DNA from: Haemophilus parahaemolyticus
Lineage (GTDB): Bacteria > Pseudomonadota > Gammaproteobacteria > Enterobacterales > Pasteurellaceae
Reading direction: 5' to 3'
DNA: 9,831 nt
NCBI RefSeq assembly: GCF_018373095.1
Contig: NZ_JAHAHT010000070.1
Span: 1 to 9,831 of the forward strand
Positions 1-5,060 of the stretch are shown here, in pieces (within the stretch, counting starts at the first letter, position 1; every line of letters starts with the position of its first letter). Under the pieces are notes generated by a model. It searched no databases. It was not told the origin of the DNA and saw nothing but the letters and a program-made list of their open reading frames with translations. Made by a program: the position numbers and the translations under genes.

Positions 1-198
1 CAACAACAAGGATTTCATGCATTATGTACAAAGTTAGATGGATTAAGCCCGCTTAAAATTTTAGGGAGAGGTTATTCGATTACACAAAATGATCAACAAC
101 ACGTGATCACAAATACCAAACAGATCGCTAAGGGCGATCGAATTACCACACAGCTTGCAGATGGGCAAATTCTCAGTGAAGTGATCGCCGTCAAATAG
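1..198 (+). CDS. xseA: Exodeoxyribonuclease VII large subunit, C-terminal 65 codons (5' end outside window)
   Basis: Frame 1 is open from the first base to TAG at 196-198. The translation contains LSPLKILGRGYSIT, the conserved C-terminal motif of XseA (the family usually shows LSPLxxLxRGYS), followed by the short terminal beta-rich stretch ending in AVK. XseA is the large catalytic subunit of exonuclease VII, a cytoplasmic enzyme that with XseB degrades single-stranded DNA in both directions in repair and recombination. Only the extreme C-terminus is visible, so the catalytic core cannot be checked. No clear intrinsic terminator follows the stop; the next feature is a cluster of DnaA-box-like sites and then a tRNA gene with its own promoter. 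Confidence 0.9.
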   Translation, partial: QQQGFHALCTKLDGLSPLKILGRGYSITQNDQQHVITNTKQIAKGDRITTQLADGQILSEVIAVK

Positions 199-266
199 GA
201 TTGTTTCTTTTTTGCTCTCTACTCAGTTTGAATAAAATATTCTTTTAAAATCATATAGATAGAGAA

Positions 267-325
267 TTATTCATCGAGTTACTCACGAGGTTATCCACAG
301 ATCGTGTGAATAACTTTGTGAGAAA
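267..325. promoter_or_regulatory. Cluster of DnaA-box-like sites
   Basis: Two exact matches to the DnaA box consensus TTATNCACA face each other: TTATCCACA at 291-299 on the plus strand and TTATTCACA on the minus strand at 305-313. A GATC Dam site (300-303) lies between them. Together they form a 10-bp inverted repeat with one mismatch. Weaker matches flank them: 267-275 (7/9), 279-287 (7/9) and 317-325 on the minus strand (8/9, TTTCTCACA). Five sites in 59 bp is far above chance. No origin genes are nearby, so a regulatory or DnaA-titrating role is inferred, not shown. Confidence 0.5.
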
Positions 326-371
326 ACTGATGAAATTTAGAACGAACAAATCATAAAGTAAAAGAAACTGC

Positions 372-400
372 TTGCATCCACTGCGAAGAATTCCTATAAT
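372..400 (+). promoter_or_regulatory. Sigma-70 promoter of tRNA-Leu
   Basis: The -35 box is TTGCAT (372-377) and the -10 box is a perfect TATAAT (395-400), with exactly 17 bp between them. Transcription would start near 407, about 29 nt before the mature tRNA 5' end. No other gene lies between, so this is the tRNA promoter. It lies 47 bp downstream of the DnaA-box-like cluster. Confidence 0.75.
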
Positions 401-435
401 AAAAATCATTACATATATTGTAATACTTTTAATTA

Positions 436-521
436 GCCAGTGTGACGAAATTGGTAGACGTAGCGGATTCAAAATCCGCCGCTGAATAAGCGTGTCGGTT
501 CGAGTCCGACCACTGGCACCA
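436..521 (+). tRNA. leuX-like: tRNA-Leu(CAA), reads UUG
   Basis: This is an 86-nt class II tRNA. The acceptor stem GCCAGTG (436-442) pairs perfectly with CACTGGC (511-517), followed by discriminator A518 and an encoded CCA (519-521). The anticodon arm is GCGGA-TTCAAAA-TCCGC, giving anticodon CAA. A long variable arm, typical of tRNA-Leu, follows, then a T arm containing GGTTCGAGTCC. tRNA-Leu genes are common attachment sites for integrative elements. A P4-type integrase remnant starts about 215 bp downstream, with its N-terminus towards the tRNA, as expected for an element integrated at this 3' end. The tRNA is intact, so the insertion kept its 3' end. Confidence 0.97.
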
Positions 522-599
522 CAAAACTATTCTTAACCGTTCGCTAGCGTTTAAAATTCTCAAAAAATTCCTAAAAATCCCTCTAATATCAACGTTTTA

Positions 600-639
600 C
601 TGTTCATATCTGTTTATAACTGTTTTTTTCTGTTTGTTT
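600..639 (+). repeat. Four CTGTT motifs spaced exactly 10 bp apart
   Basis: CTGTT occurs at 600, 610, 620 and 630, so each unit begins exactly one helical turn after the last; the remaining five bases vary and are T-rich. This lies between the tRNA attachment site and the integrase remnant, where arm-type integrase sites or excisionase sites are found in related elements. A protein-binding array on one face of the helix is inferred. Low-complexity T-rich drift is the alternative. Confidence 0.45.
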
Positions 640-650
640 CTACTCACGAT

Positions 651-708
651 TTTTAAGCAACAAAATAACCAACTTTTTAAAAGGCTTGTTTTTGCTTGTT
701 GCTTAAAA
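651..708. repeat. Perfect 13-bp inverted repeat upstream of the integrase remnant
   Basis: TTTTAAGCAACAA (651-663) is repeated exactly in inverse orientation at 696-708, with 32 bp between. The right arm ends 30 bp before the integrase start. GCTTGTT also occurs twice as a direct repeat (684-690 and 694-700). Without a T-tract after the stem it does not look like a terminator. It is more likely an operator or an integrase/excisionase binding site, but that is inference. Confidence 0.5.
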
Positions 709-737
709 GTTTACTTCTTAATCAAAAACAGGAAAAA

Positions 738-1136
738 ATGACTATGGCAAAGTTAGCTAAACCCTTGTGCGACAAGGCTTTAAAAGCATTAAAGACAACA
801 AGCAAAAATACCGTTCTTTATGATGGGCAAGGTTTGCAAATTGTTGCGACAATTTACGGCAAAAAAACGTGGCGTTTTGTTTATACATTTGATGGAAAAA
901 AGAAAACAATCACGCTTGGCAATTACCCCGATATTTCTTTGGCTTTAACCCGTGAATTAGCGGGGCAAAAGCGGGCATTATTGGCACAAGGAATAGACCC
1001 GCAAGAATACACCAAATAGCAACGCAGAGAGCAAGAACGAGAATGCAATATTACTGTAAAAGAGCTTGCGATTTTATGGCACACGAAAAGAACCGCCCCG
1101 CAACACAGGAGGAAAGTATTACCAAAAGGGAACATA
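738..1136 (+). pseudogene. int: P4-type tyrosine integrase, N-terminal fragment with an internal stop
   Basis: Integrases of this type insert and excise islands at tRNA genes. The translation shows the N-terminal arm-DNA-binding domain (DUF4102 type): NTVLYDGQGLQIV, then GKKTWRFVYTFDGKKKTITLG, NYPDISLALTRE and LLAQGIDPQEY. This order is characteristic of the family. AGGA at 730-733 precedes ATG at 738 and ATG at 744; either could be the start, and the TTG further upstream lacks support. A TAG at 1017-1019 interrupts the frame where a glutamine codon is usual, and the same frame then continues as QRREQERE...VKELAILW, the usual linker into the core-binding domain. The core-binding and catalytic domains (R-H-R-Y) are absent. 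About 130 codons remain of a family norm near 400, so it cannot be active. Confidence 0.85.
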
Positions 1137-1259
1137 ATGGAAGTAAACGAGCGATTTATTCGGCTTGATGAGCTAATCAATAAAACAGGTTTAGGACGTT
1201 CTACCATTTATAGAATGATGGATAACCGCTTGTATCACGTTAAGTTTAAATTCAGGTGA
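1137..1259 (+). pseudogene. alpA-like: AlpA-family excision regulator, truncated, with its 3' end replaced by IS DNA
   Basis: The 40-codon frame begins ERFIRLDELINKTGLGRST and continues IYRMM, which is the start and helix-turn-helix of AlpA-type regulators (family pattern RLxEVxxxTGLSRSTIYRxM). AlpA proteins are about 65-90 residues and act as excisionases or activators of integrase genes in P4-like islands. After MMDN the expected FPxxxxLG strand is missing. The last ten or so codons to TGA (1257-1259) are the antisense of an IS3-family orfA, so the true gene ends near 1223. It is in frame with the integrase remnant upstream. An AGGAGG lies about 25 bp before the ATG, too far to be its ribosome site; AAAGGG at 1126-1131 is nearer. 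Confidence 0.65.
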
Positions 1260-1441
1260 GTAATTTTGCTTCTTACCGAGCACCACTAACCTATTGATTC
1301 CACTATGATTAAATTAGTCAATCCAATGTCGCAATGTTCTGCTGGCAAGTTGAAAATGTTTACGAGTAAGTGAACAATTTTTACCATGTTGAAGATAAAA
1401 TTCAATGACTGTTGTTTAAAAAGAGTGTTGTATTTGGTCAT
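1218..1441 (-). pseudogene. IS3-family (IS150-like) OrfA, 5' fragment with frameshift and stop
   Basis: OrfA supplies the helix-turn-helix DNA-binding part of the two-frame IS3-family transposase. On the minus strand ATG at 1441-1439 begins MTKYNTLFKQQ. After a one-base frameshift near 1408 the sequence continues as VIEFYLQHGKNCSLTRKHF and LASRTLRHWID. A TAA stop (1316-1314) replaces a likely glutamine. The frame then goes on as FNHSGINRLVVLGKKQNYSPEFKLNVIQAV. This is the repeated helix-turn-helix layout, including the YSPEFKLxVIQA motif, of IS150-group OrfA proteins. The fragment ends at the alpA join; the rest of orfA, all of orfB (with the DDE domain) and the other IS end are missing. It is inactive. 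Confidence 0.75.
1225..1233 (-). other. DNA uptake signal 9-mer (Apl type)
   Basis: An exact ACAAGCGGT on the minus strand. It lies within the IS orfA remnant, where it encodes IQAV, right at the join with alpA. It may be chance coding sequence rather than a selected uptake site. Confidence 0.5.
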
Positions 1442-1446
1442 AAAAA

Positions 1447-1496
1447 ATCTGCACCTTAGTTAGTTGGTTATTTAGTCCAACTTTTGGAGTGCAGAT
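1447..1496. repeat. Subterminal inverted repeat inside the IS end
   Basis: ATCTGCAC (1447-1454) and GTGCAGAT (1489-1496) are perfect reverse complements, 34 bp apart. They bracket the leader between the IS terminus and the orfA start. Such a hairpin could shield the transposase start from outside transcription, which is known for other insertion sequences; here it is inference. Confidence 0.5.
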
Positions 1497-1532
1497 CACA
1501 GACTTTTACTATACCTTAAATATAAGATTAAA

Positions 1533-2177
1533 CTAACCCAAAATCTTCGCTAATTCAGCGCTTACTTCTTCTACTGGTTTTGTGCCGTCTAAACGCTCGT
1601 AGCGGGTATTGCCTGCTTCGGCTTCGGCTGTGTAGTAAGCAATAAGTGGTTTGGTTTGTTTGTGGTAGATTGCTAAGCGCTCTAACACGGTTTCTGCTTT
1701 GTCATCTGGACGAATAATTAAATCTTCGCCTGTTACATCATCTTTGCCTTCCACTTTTGGTGGGTTGTAAACCACGTGATAAGTACGACCAGAAGGTTGG
1801 TGTACGCGACGACCGCTCATACGTTCTACGATCACTTCATCAGCCACGTCAAATTCTAATACTAAGTCGATTTTTACGCCTGACTCTTTTAATGCATCTG
1901 CTTGTGGAATGGTGCGAGGGAAGCCATCTAATAAGAAGCCATTTGCACAGTCTGGTTGAGCTATGCGGTCTTTCACTAATGCAACCGTTAATTCATCTGG
2001 TACTAATTTACCTTCGTCCATTAACGCTTTTGCTTGTTTACCAAGCTCTGTACCTTCTTTAATTGCCGCACGGAACATATCGCCTGTTGAGATTTGTGGA
2101 ATGCCAAATTTGTTCATAATGAACTGTGCCTGAGTACCTTTGCCTGCACCTGGCGCACCTAATAGAATAATTTTCAT
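1533..2177 (-). CDS. adk: Adenylate kinase
   Basis: This cytoplasmic enzyme converts ATP + AMP to 2 ADP and sets the adenylate energy charge. The 214 residues match the usual length in Enterobacteria and Pasteurellaceae. Visible are the P-loop GAPGAGKGT (7-15), STGDMFR at the AMP site (30-36), DGFPRT (84-89), and a LID domain (about 122-159) with GRRVHQPSGRTYH and IRPDD. The LID lacks the four zinc-binding cysteines of Gram-positive enzymes, as expected. AGAGG lies 8 nt before the ATG. The gene reads in the same direction as pabBC upstream, from which it is separated by 56 bp with a weak hairpin. An IS remnant abuts its 3' end. The gene itself looks intact. Confidence 0.98.
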   Translation of the reverse strand: MKIILLGAPGAGKGTQAQFIMNKFGIPQISTGDMFRAAIKEGTELGKQAKALMDEGKLVPDELTVALVKDRIAQPDCANGFLLDGFPRTIPQADALKESGVKIDLVLEFDVADEVIVERMSGRRVHQPSGRTYHVVYNPPKVEGKDDVTGEDLIIRPDDKAETVLERLAIYHKQTKPLIAYYTAEAEAGNTRYERLDGTKPVEEVSAELAKILG

Positions 2178-2195
2178 AAAAACCTCTTTGTGATT

Positions 2196-2220
2196 AAAAA
2201 CGTCCCTATTTTATAAGGGA
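2196..2220 (-). terminator. Possible weak terminator after pabC
   Basis: On the minus strand TCCCT (2220-2216) and AGGGA (2207-2203) form a 5-bp stem with an 8-nt loop, followed by CG and five T's (2200-2196). It lies between pabC and adk. The stem is short, so termination would be partial at best, and the adk promoter must overlap or lie close by. Confidence 0.3.
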
Positions 2221-2233
2221 ATCACATATTAGT

Positions 2234-2830
2234 CTATAAAGTAATATGTTGAGTAGATATTGCTCGGCTCTCGTCAAATGGATTCATTGCGTTGATCATC
2301 ATCACTTTTTCATATCGGTGCAGATCTTCTACCTGAATTTCTGCCAGTTCGATCTTATTTTTACTTAATAAATAGCTTAATTGCGTACCTTTAAGCAGAT
2401 AATCTTTCGGACTATACCAAATATTATTTTTCAAAAAGAGTAAATTGCCAACACGGCAATCGGTCACTTTTCCATTTTGAATAATGATAGCCTCATCTTT
2501 TTCGATTTTTATTAAATCAAAATTTTCTCGGTTGCTATATTTAAATATGTAATTCAACGTATCAAAATAGACTGCTTGATAGCTTTTTATTTCTCTTTTT
2601 TGATAAATTGAAAAAATGATATGATAATCTTGTTGATTATAATCAATGCGACATCTCACTAATCCATTCTGATATCTTTCTGGTACTTGGATAATCTCTT
2701 CTAAATTAAATACTGAAGTTTCCTGAAATAATTTTTTTATTGTATTCTCCATTCTTGCTTGGTGAAAAGCTAAATTTTGTGGAATGCCATCAAGAATCGC
2801 AATGGTTTCAAACACGGGAAATTGGGACAT
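2234..2830 (-). CDS. pabC: Aminotransferase class IV, probable 4-amino-4-deoxychorismate lyase
   Basis: PabC is a PLP enzyme that splits aminodeoxychorismate into p-aminobenzoate and pyruvate for folate synthesis. The 198 residues show class IV features in order: FETIAI near the N-terminus, NLAFHQARM (19-27), a probable PLP lysine in FKYSNR (K97), the TDCRVGNLLF segment (123-132) that corresponds to the usual T-[DE]-x4-N motif, and LLKGT (145-149) at the cofactor phosphate. It is shorter than E. coli PabC (about 270 residues) and resembles the compact class IV proteins found beside pabB in other Pasteurellaceae. Its ATG lies 23 nt inside the end of pabB, so the two are translationally coupled. 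Assignment rests strongly on that neighbour; the family also contains D-amino-acid and branched-chain aminotransferases. Confidence 0.8.
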   Translation of the reverse strand: MSQFPVFETIAILDGIPQNLAFHQARMENTIKKLFQETSVFNLEEIIQVPERYQNGLVRCRIDYNQQDYHIIFSIYQKREIKSYQAVYFDTLNYIFKYSNRENFDLIKIEKDEAIIIQNGKVTDCRVGNLLFLKNNIWYSPKDYLLKGTQLSYLLSKNKIELAEIQVEDLHRYEKVMMINAMNPFDESRAISTQHITL

Positions 2831-3779
2831 ACACTTTCTCTAAAATTTCTTGATACTCTTCTTCTAGGCTACTTTGTGAAGTAATGCCTCCACCGCTGCG
2901 AAAATGCATTTCACCTTGTTCATTCTTTTCAATATATCTAATGGCGACAGCACTTTCTAAGTTGTCGCCATCAAAATAGCCAAAAATACCCGTATAGTAG
3001 CCACGTTTTTCGCCTTCAGCTTGCTGAATAATTTGAACGGTTTTTTCTTTAGGTGCCCCGCTAATTGATCCAGCAGGCAATAATTTTGCGAGAATTGAGC
3101 CAATATTCGCTTGCCAATTTTCAGTGAGTTCACCACAAATTTCAGAACTTGTTTGATAAATTGCCCCATGATGTGTTTCAATTTTCTCAACATAACGATA
3201 TTTTGTTACTCGAATATTTTGGGATACCATAGCTAAATCATTTCGAATTAAATCAACAATGGTGTTATGCTCTTCAAACTCCTTCTTTGAATTTAATAAT
3301 TTTTGTTTTGCATTTTCTTCACTTGCGTTAATCGTGCCCTTCATTGGATAAGAGACAATTTTATTTTCTTTAATGCGAATGAAAGTTTCAGGTGAAAAGC
3401 AGATAAATTTATCTTGATAGAATAATTTATATTTTGCATAACTTTTAATAAAAATCTCTTCAAGCGAATAATTCGTTTGAATTTTAGTAGGAAATGCAAG
3501 ATTTAATAAATAACTATTTCCTTTTTGAATTTCATTTTTTACCAATTCAAAGGCAGCTTGATAGCGAGAAAACTTTAATGGGGTTCCGCTAAATTCAAAT
3601 GGCTTGTTAAAATCAAAGAATGAAACGTTATTGTAGTCAGGAAATTGAAAAAAGATCTGATGTGAGGAGCACTCTGCTAATGGGAGCAGAATGGGCTGAT
3701 TTTGTTCAAAATCAATTAAGAAGAAGAATGGTTTTCTAGTTGCACCAAAAGCATTGGCTTGTAGAATAAAGGATTGCAT
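2808..3779 (-). CDS. pabB: Aminodeoxychorismate synthase component I
   Basis: PabB, with the glutamine amidotransferase PabA, turns chorismate into 4-amino-4-deoxychorismate in folate synthesis. The 323 residues consist mainly of the chorismate-binding domain. PMKGT (145-149) carries the lysine (K147) that separates PabB from anthranilate synthase TrpE, which has PIAGT. DLIRNDL (176-182), ETHHG (201-205) and the chorismate-binding GSISGAPK (237-244) follow, then GYYTGIFGY (260-268) and the acidic C-terminal segment. The N-terminal part is short compared with E. coli PabB (453 residues). pabA is not in the window. TAGG lies about 9 nt before the ATG. The start lies about 25 nt downstream of the GcvB terminator on the same strand, and no clear separate promoter is visible. 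pabBC look more AT-rich than adk or murA. Confidence 0.93.
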   Translation of the reverse strand: MQSFILQANAFGATRKPFFFLIDFEQNQPILLPLAECSSHQIFFQFPDYNNVSFFDFNKPFEFSGTPLKFSRYQAAFELVKNEIQKGNSYLLNLAFPTKIQTNYSLEEIFIKSYAKYKLFYQDKFICFSPETFIRIKENKIVSYPMKGTINASEENAKQKLLNSKKEFEEHNTIVDLIRNDLAMVSQNIRVTKYRYVEKIETHHGAIYQTSSEICGELTENWQANIGSILAKLLPAGSISGAPKEKTVQIIQQAEGEKRGYYTGIFGYFDGDNLESAVAIRYIEKNEQGEMHFRSGGGITSQSSLEEEYQEILEKVYVPISRV

Positions 3780-3803
3780 AGATAAAACCTAAATTGACAT
3801 CAT

Positions 3804-3829
3804 AAAAAAAGCCCCTCAAGATGAGGGGC
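3804..3829 (-). terminator. Intrinsic terminator of GcvB
   Basis: GCCCCTC and GAGGGGC (3829-3823 and 3817-3811 on the minus strand) form a perfect 7-bp GC-rich stem with a 5-nt loop, followed directly by seven T's (3810-3804). This is a strong Rho-independent terminator. It stands about 25 nt before the pabB start codon and therefore controls how much GcvB transcription reaches pabBC. Confidence 0.93.
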
Positions 3830-3981
3830 ATAAAACCAAAAGGGTTTAAAAAATATACAGGAAGTGAAACGAGTAAAAATTAAAGATTTTTACTCTAGCC
3901 TAGTTTCCTAGGCTAATATGCAAACACAACATCATACTTAAAATTAGAAATAGTAAAATTACTACCACTATCCATCTAAGT
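3804..3981 (-). ncRNA. gcvB: GcvB small regulatory RNA
   Basis: GcvB is an Hfq-dependent RNA that base-pairs with mRNAs of amino-acid and peptide transporters and represses them; GcvA activates it when glycine is plentiful. The gene is divergent from gcvA, as in E. coli. Read on the minus strand it contains GATGTTGTGTTTGCAT (3933-3918), matching the G/U-rich R1 segment; a stem TAGCCTAG-GAAA-CTAGGCTA (3915-3896); a stem GAGTAAAAAT-CTTTA-ATTTTTACTC (3895-3871); and TTTCACTTCCTGTATATTT, which matches the most conserved segment of E. coli GcvB (3866-3854 at its core). A small AAACC/GGTTT stem and the terminator end the RNA. At about 178 nt it is somewhat shorter than the 206-nt E. coli RNA, mostly in the 5' part and R1. 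The 5' end is placed at the ACTT that resembles the E. coli start and is uncertain by about 5 nt. Confidence 0.92.
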
Positions 3982-3990
3982 ACGGTGCGA

Positions 3991-4019
3991 ATTATAGAGA
4001 TGTCGGAGCAGTTAAACAA
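3991..4019 (-). promoter_or_regulatory. Sigma-70 promoter of gcvB
   Basis: On the minus strand TTGTTT (4019-4014) and a perfect TATAAT (3996-3991) are separated by exactly 17 bp. The RNA would start near 3981-3986. Control by GcvA would be expected from the region just upstream, shared with the gcvA promoter (about 4020-4140). I see no certain GcvA site or gcvA -35 box there; a TATAGT near 4130 could be the gcvA -10. Confidence 0.85.
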
Positions 4020-4164
4020 ACGAGAAATTTTTATTTAGACTATTAGAAAAAATAATGCAATAATAGCAGAGATAATAAAGAAGTGCTATTTCATTAGGAA
4101 TGGCGGAAATGGGATTAATTATGCGCTTTTATAGTTAGCCTTTCAAGCAGAAAAAGGAAATTTT

Positions 4165-5052
4165 ATGAATAAAAAACTCCCTCCTCTTAATGCGTTAAAA
4201 GCCTTTGAAGCGGCTGCGCACCAACTTAATTTTACGAAAGCCGCCGAAGATCTTTTTGTAACCCAAGCTGCAGTGAGCCATCAAATCAAAATTTTGGAAG
4301 ATTTTCTAGGCGTGAAACTCTTTTACCGTAAAAATCGCTTGTTGGAACTGACCGAAGTGGGTTCGCAATATTTTACCGAAATTCAACCGCTTTTAGAGAA
4401 AATTGCGAGTGCAACAGAAAAAGTCAAACTCAAAACTGCTCGCCAAATTTTAGCAATTAGCACCACCCCTTCATTTGGAATGCACTGGCTTGTGCCACGT
4501 TTAAATGATTTTCACCAACGCTATCCAGATATTGAAGTGCGTTTAACAACAATGCCACAAGATGAAGGTTTATTCGGCAAAGATACTGATGTGGCTATTT
4601 ATTACGGCAACGGGAACTGGAATAACTTGGAGGCGATTGAGCTGGTAAAGGCTCGCATTATGTTACTCGCTTCGCCTGAATATTTGAAAGCTCATCCAAT
4701 TGAAAAACCTGAAGATTTGATAGGTAAAAACTTGATTCATGTTTGCTCTTCAACCAAATGGAAACAGATGGTAGATCATCTCAAACTCAATATTGATATT
4801 GAAACAGGTCCAATGTTCGGCACAACTTCAATGGGAATCCAAGCGGCGAAACATGGACAAGGCGTGGTTGTAGCAAACCGAATGCTTGCTCAAGATGAGA
4901 TTGAAGAAGGTTCAGTTGTTGAGCCATTAATGACCAATGTTTATGATGAAAAAGCGTTCTATGTGGTTTATCCTCCGCAAATGGCGGAAAGCACTAAAGT
5001 GAAATGCTTTGTCGATTGGATTACGGAAGAGATTAAAAATAGCTATAAATAA
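4165..5052 (+). CDS. gcvA: LysR-type regulator of glycine cleavage, GcvA
   Basis: In E. coli GcvA activates the glycine cleavage operon gcvTHP and the small RNA gcvB when glycine is present, and represses gcvT when purines are present. The 295 residues (E. coli 305) start with LPPLNALKAFEAAA and a winged helix-turn-helix (about 22-42, LNFTKAAEDLFVTQAAVSHQ, then IKILEDFLGVKLF). The effector-binding periplasmic-protein-like domain covers about 94-290, with FGMHWLVPRL and TTSMGIQAAKHGQGV, both typical of GcvA. AGGAAA lies 6 nt before the ATG. The divergent gcvB gene beside it confirms the identity. yjjG follows after 8 bp and probably shares the transcript. Confidence 0.93.
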   Translation: MNKKLPPLNALKAFEAAAHQLNFTKAAEDLFVTQAAVSHQIKILEDFLGVKLFYRKNRLLELTEVGSQYFTEIQPLLEKIASATEKVKLKTARQILAISTTPSFGMHWLVPRLNDFHQRYPDIEVRLTTMPQDEGLFGKDTDVAIYYGNGNWNNLEAIELVKARIMLLASPEYLKAHPIEKPEDLIGKNLIHVCSSTKWKQMVDHLKLNIDIETGPMFGTTSMGIQAAKHGQGVVVANRMLAQDEIEEGSVVEPLMTNVYDEKAFYVVYPPQMAESTKVKCFVDWITEEIKNSYK

Positions 5053-5060
5053 GGAAAATA

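Larger units (their letters stand above)
504..1223 (+). mobile_element. Remnant of an integrative element inserted at the tRNA-Leu 3' end
   Basis: The segment holds, in order, the tRNA 3' end (the presumed attachment core), repeat-rich DNA, the N-terminal third of a P4-type integrase with an in-frame TAG, and an AlpA-like excision regulator fragment. The integrase and AlpA remnants share one reading frame, but most of the integrase (core-binding and catalytic domains) is missing, so an internal deletion lies between them. The right side is cut off by an IS3-family remnant near 1205-1226. No second copy of the tRNA 3' end is visible before adk, so the far attachment site has been lost. The exact limits are uncertain. 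Confidence 0.7.
1218..1500 (-). mobile_element. 5' end of an IS3-family insertion sequence (remnant)
   Basis: The outer end, read on the minus strand, begins TGTGATCTGCACTCC and continues with AAAAGTTGGAC, the TG...TGCACTCCAAAAGTTGGAC type of terminus seen in IS150-group elements. The orfA ATG lies about 60 bp inside it. The other terminus is absent, so target duplication cannot be tested. Its outer end is about 35 bp from the adk stop codon, and no terminator for adk is visible in between. Confidence 0.7.

Noticed and set aside
251..472. 73-codon minus-strand frame over the xseA-tRNA gap
   Set aside because: It runs through the tRNA promoter and into the tRNA itself, and the product has no recognisable domain.
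522..600. Terminator for tRNA-Leu around CGCTAGCG
   Set aside because: The palindrome is only 8 bp, with no loop and no T-tract after it.
923..1207. 94-codon minus-strand frame opposite the integrase remnant
   Set aside because: It is antisense to clear integrase and AlpA coding sequence, and the Cys/Ser-rich product resembles no known family.
3805..3985. Amino-acid attenuator with leader peptide upstream of pabB
   Set aside because: The hairpins plus terminator first suggested attenuation, and a 20-codon frame with some Phe and Tyr codons exists. It has no ribosome site or codon run, and the R1 and CACTTCCTGTA segments next to gcvA identify the RNA as GcvB.
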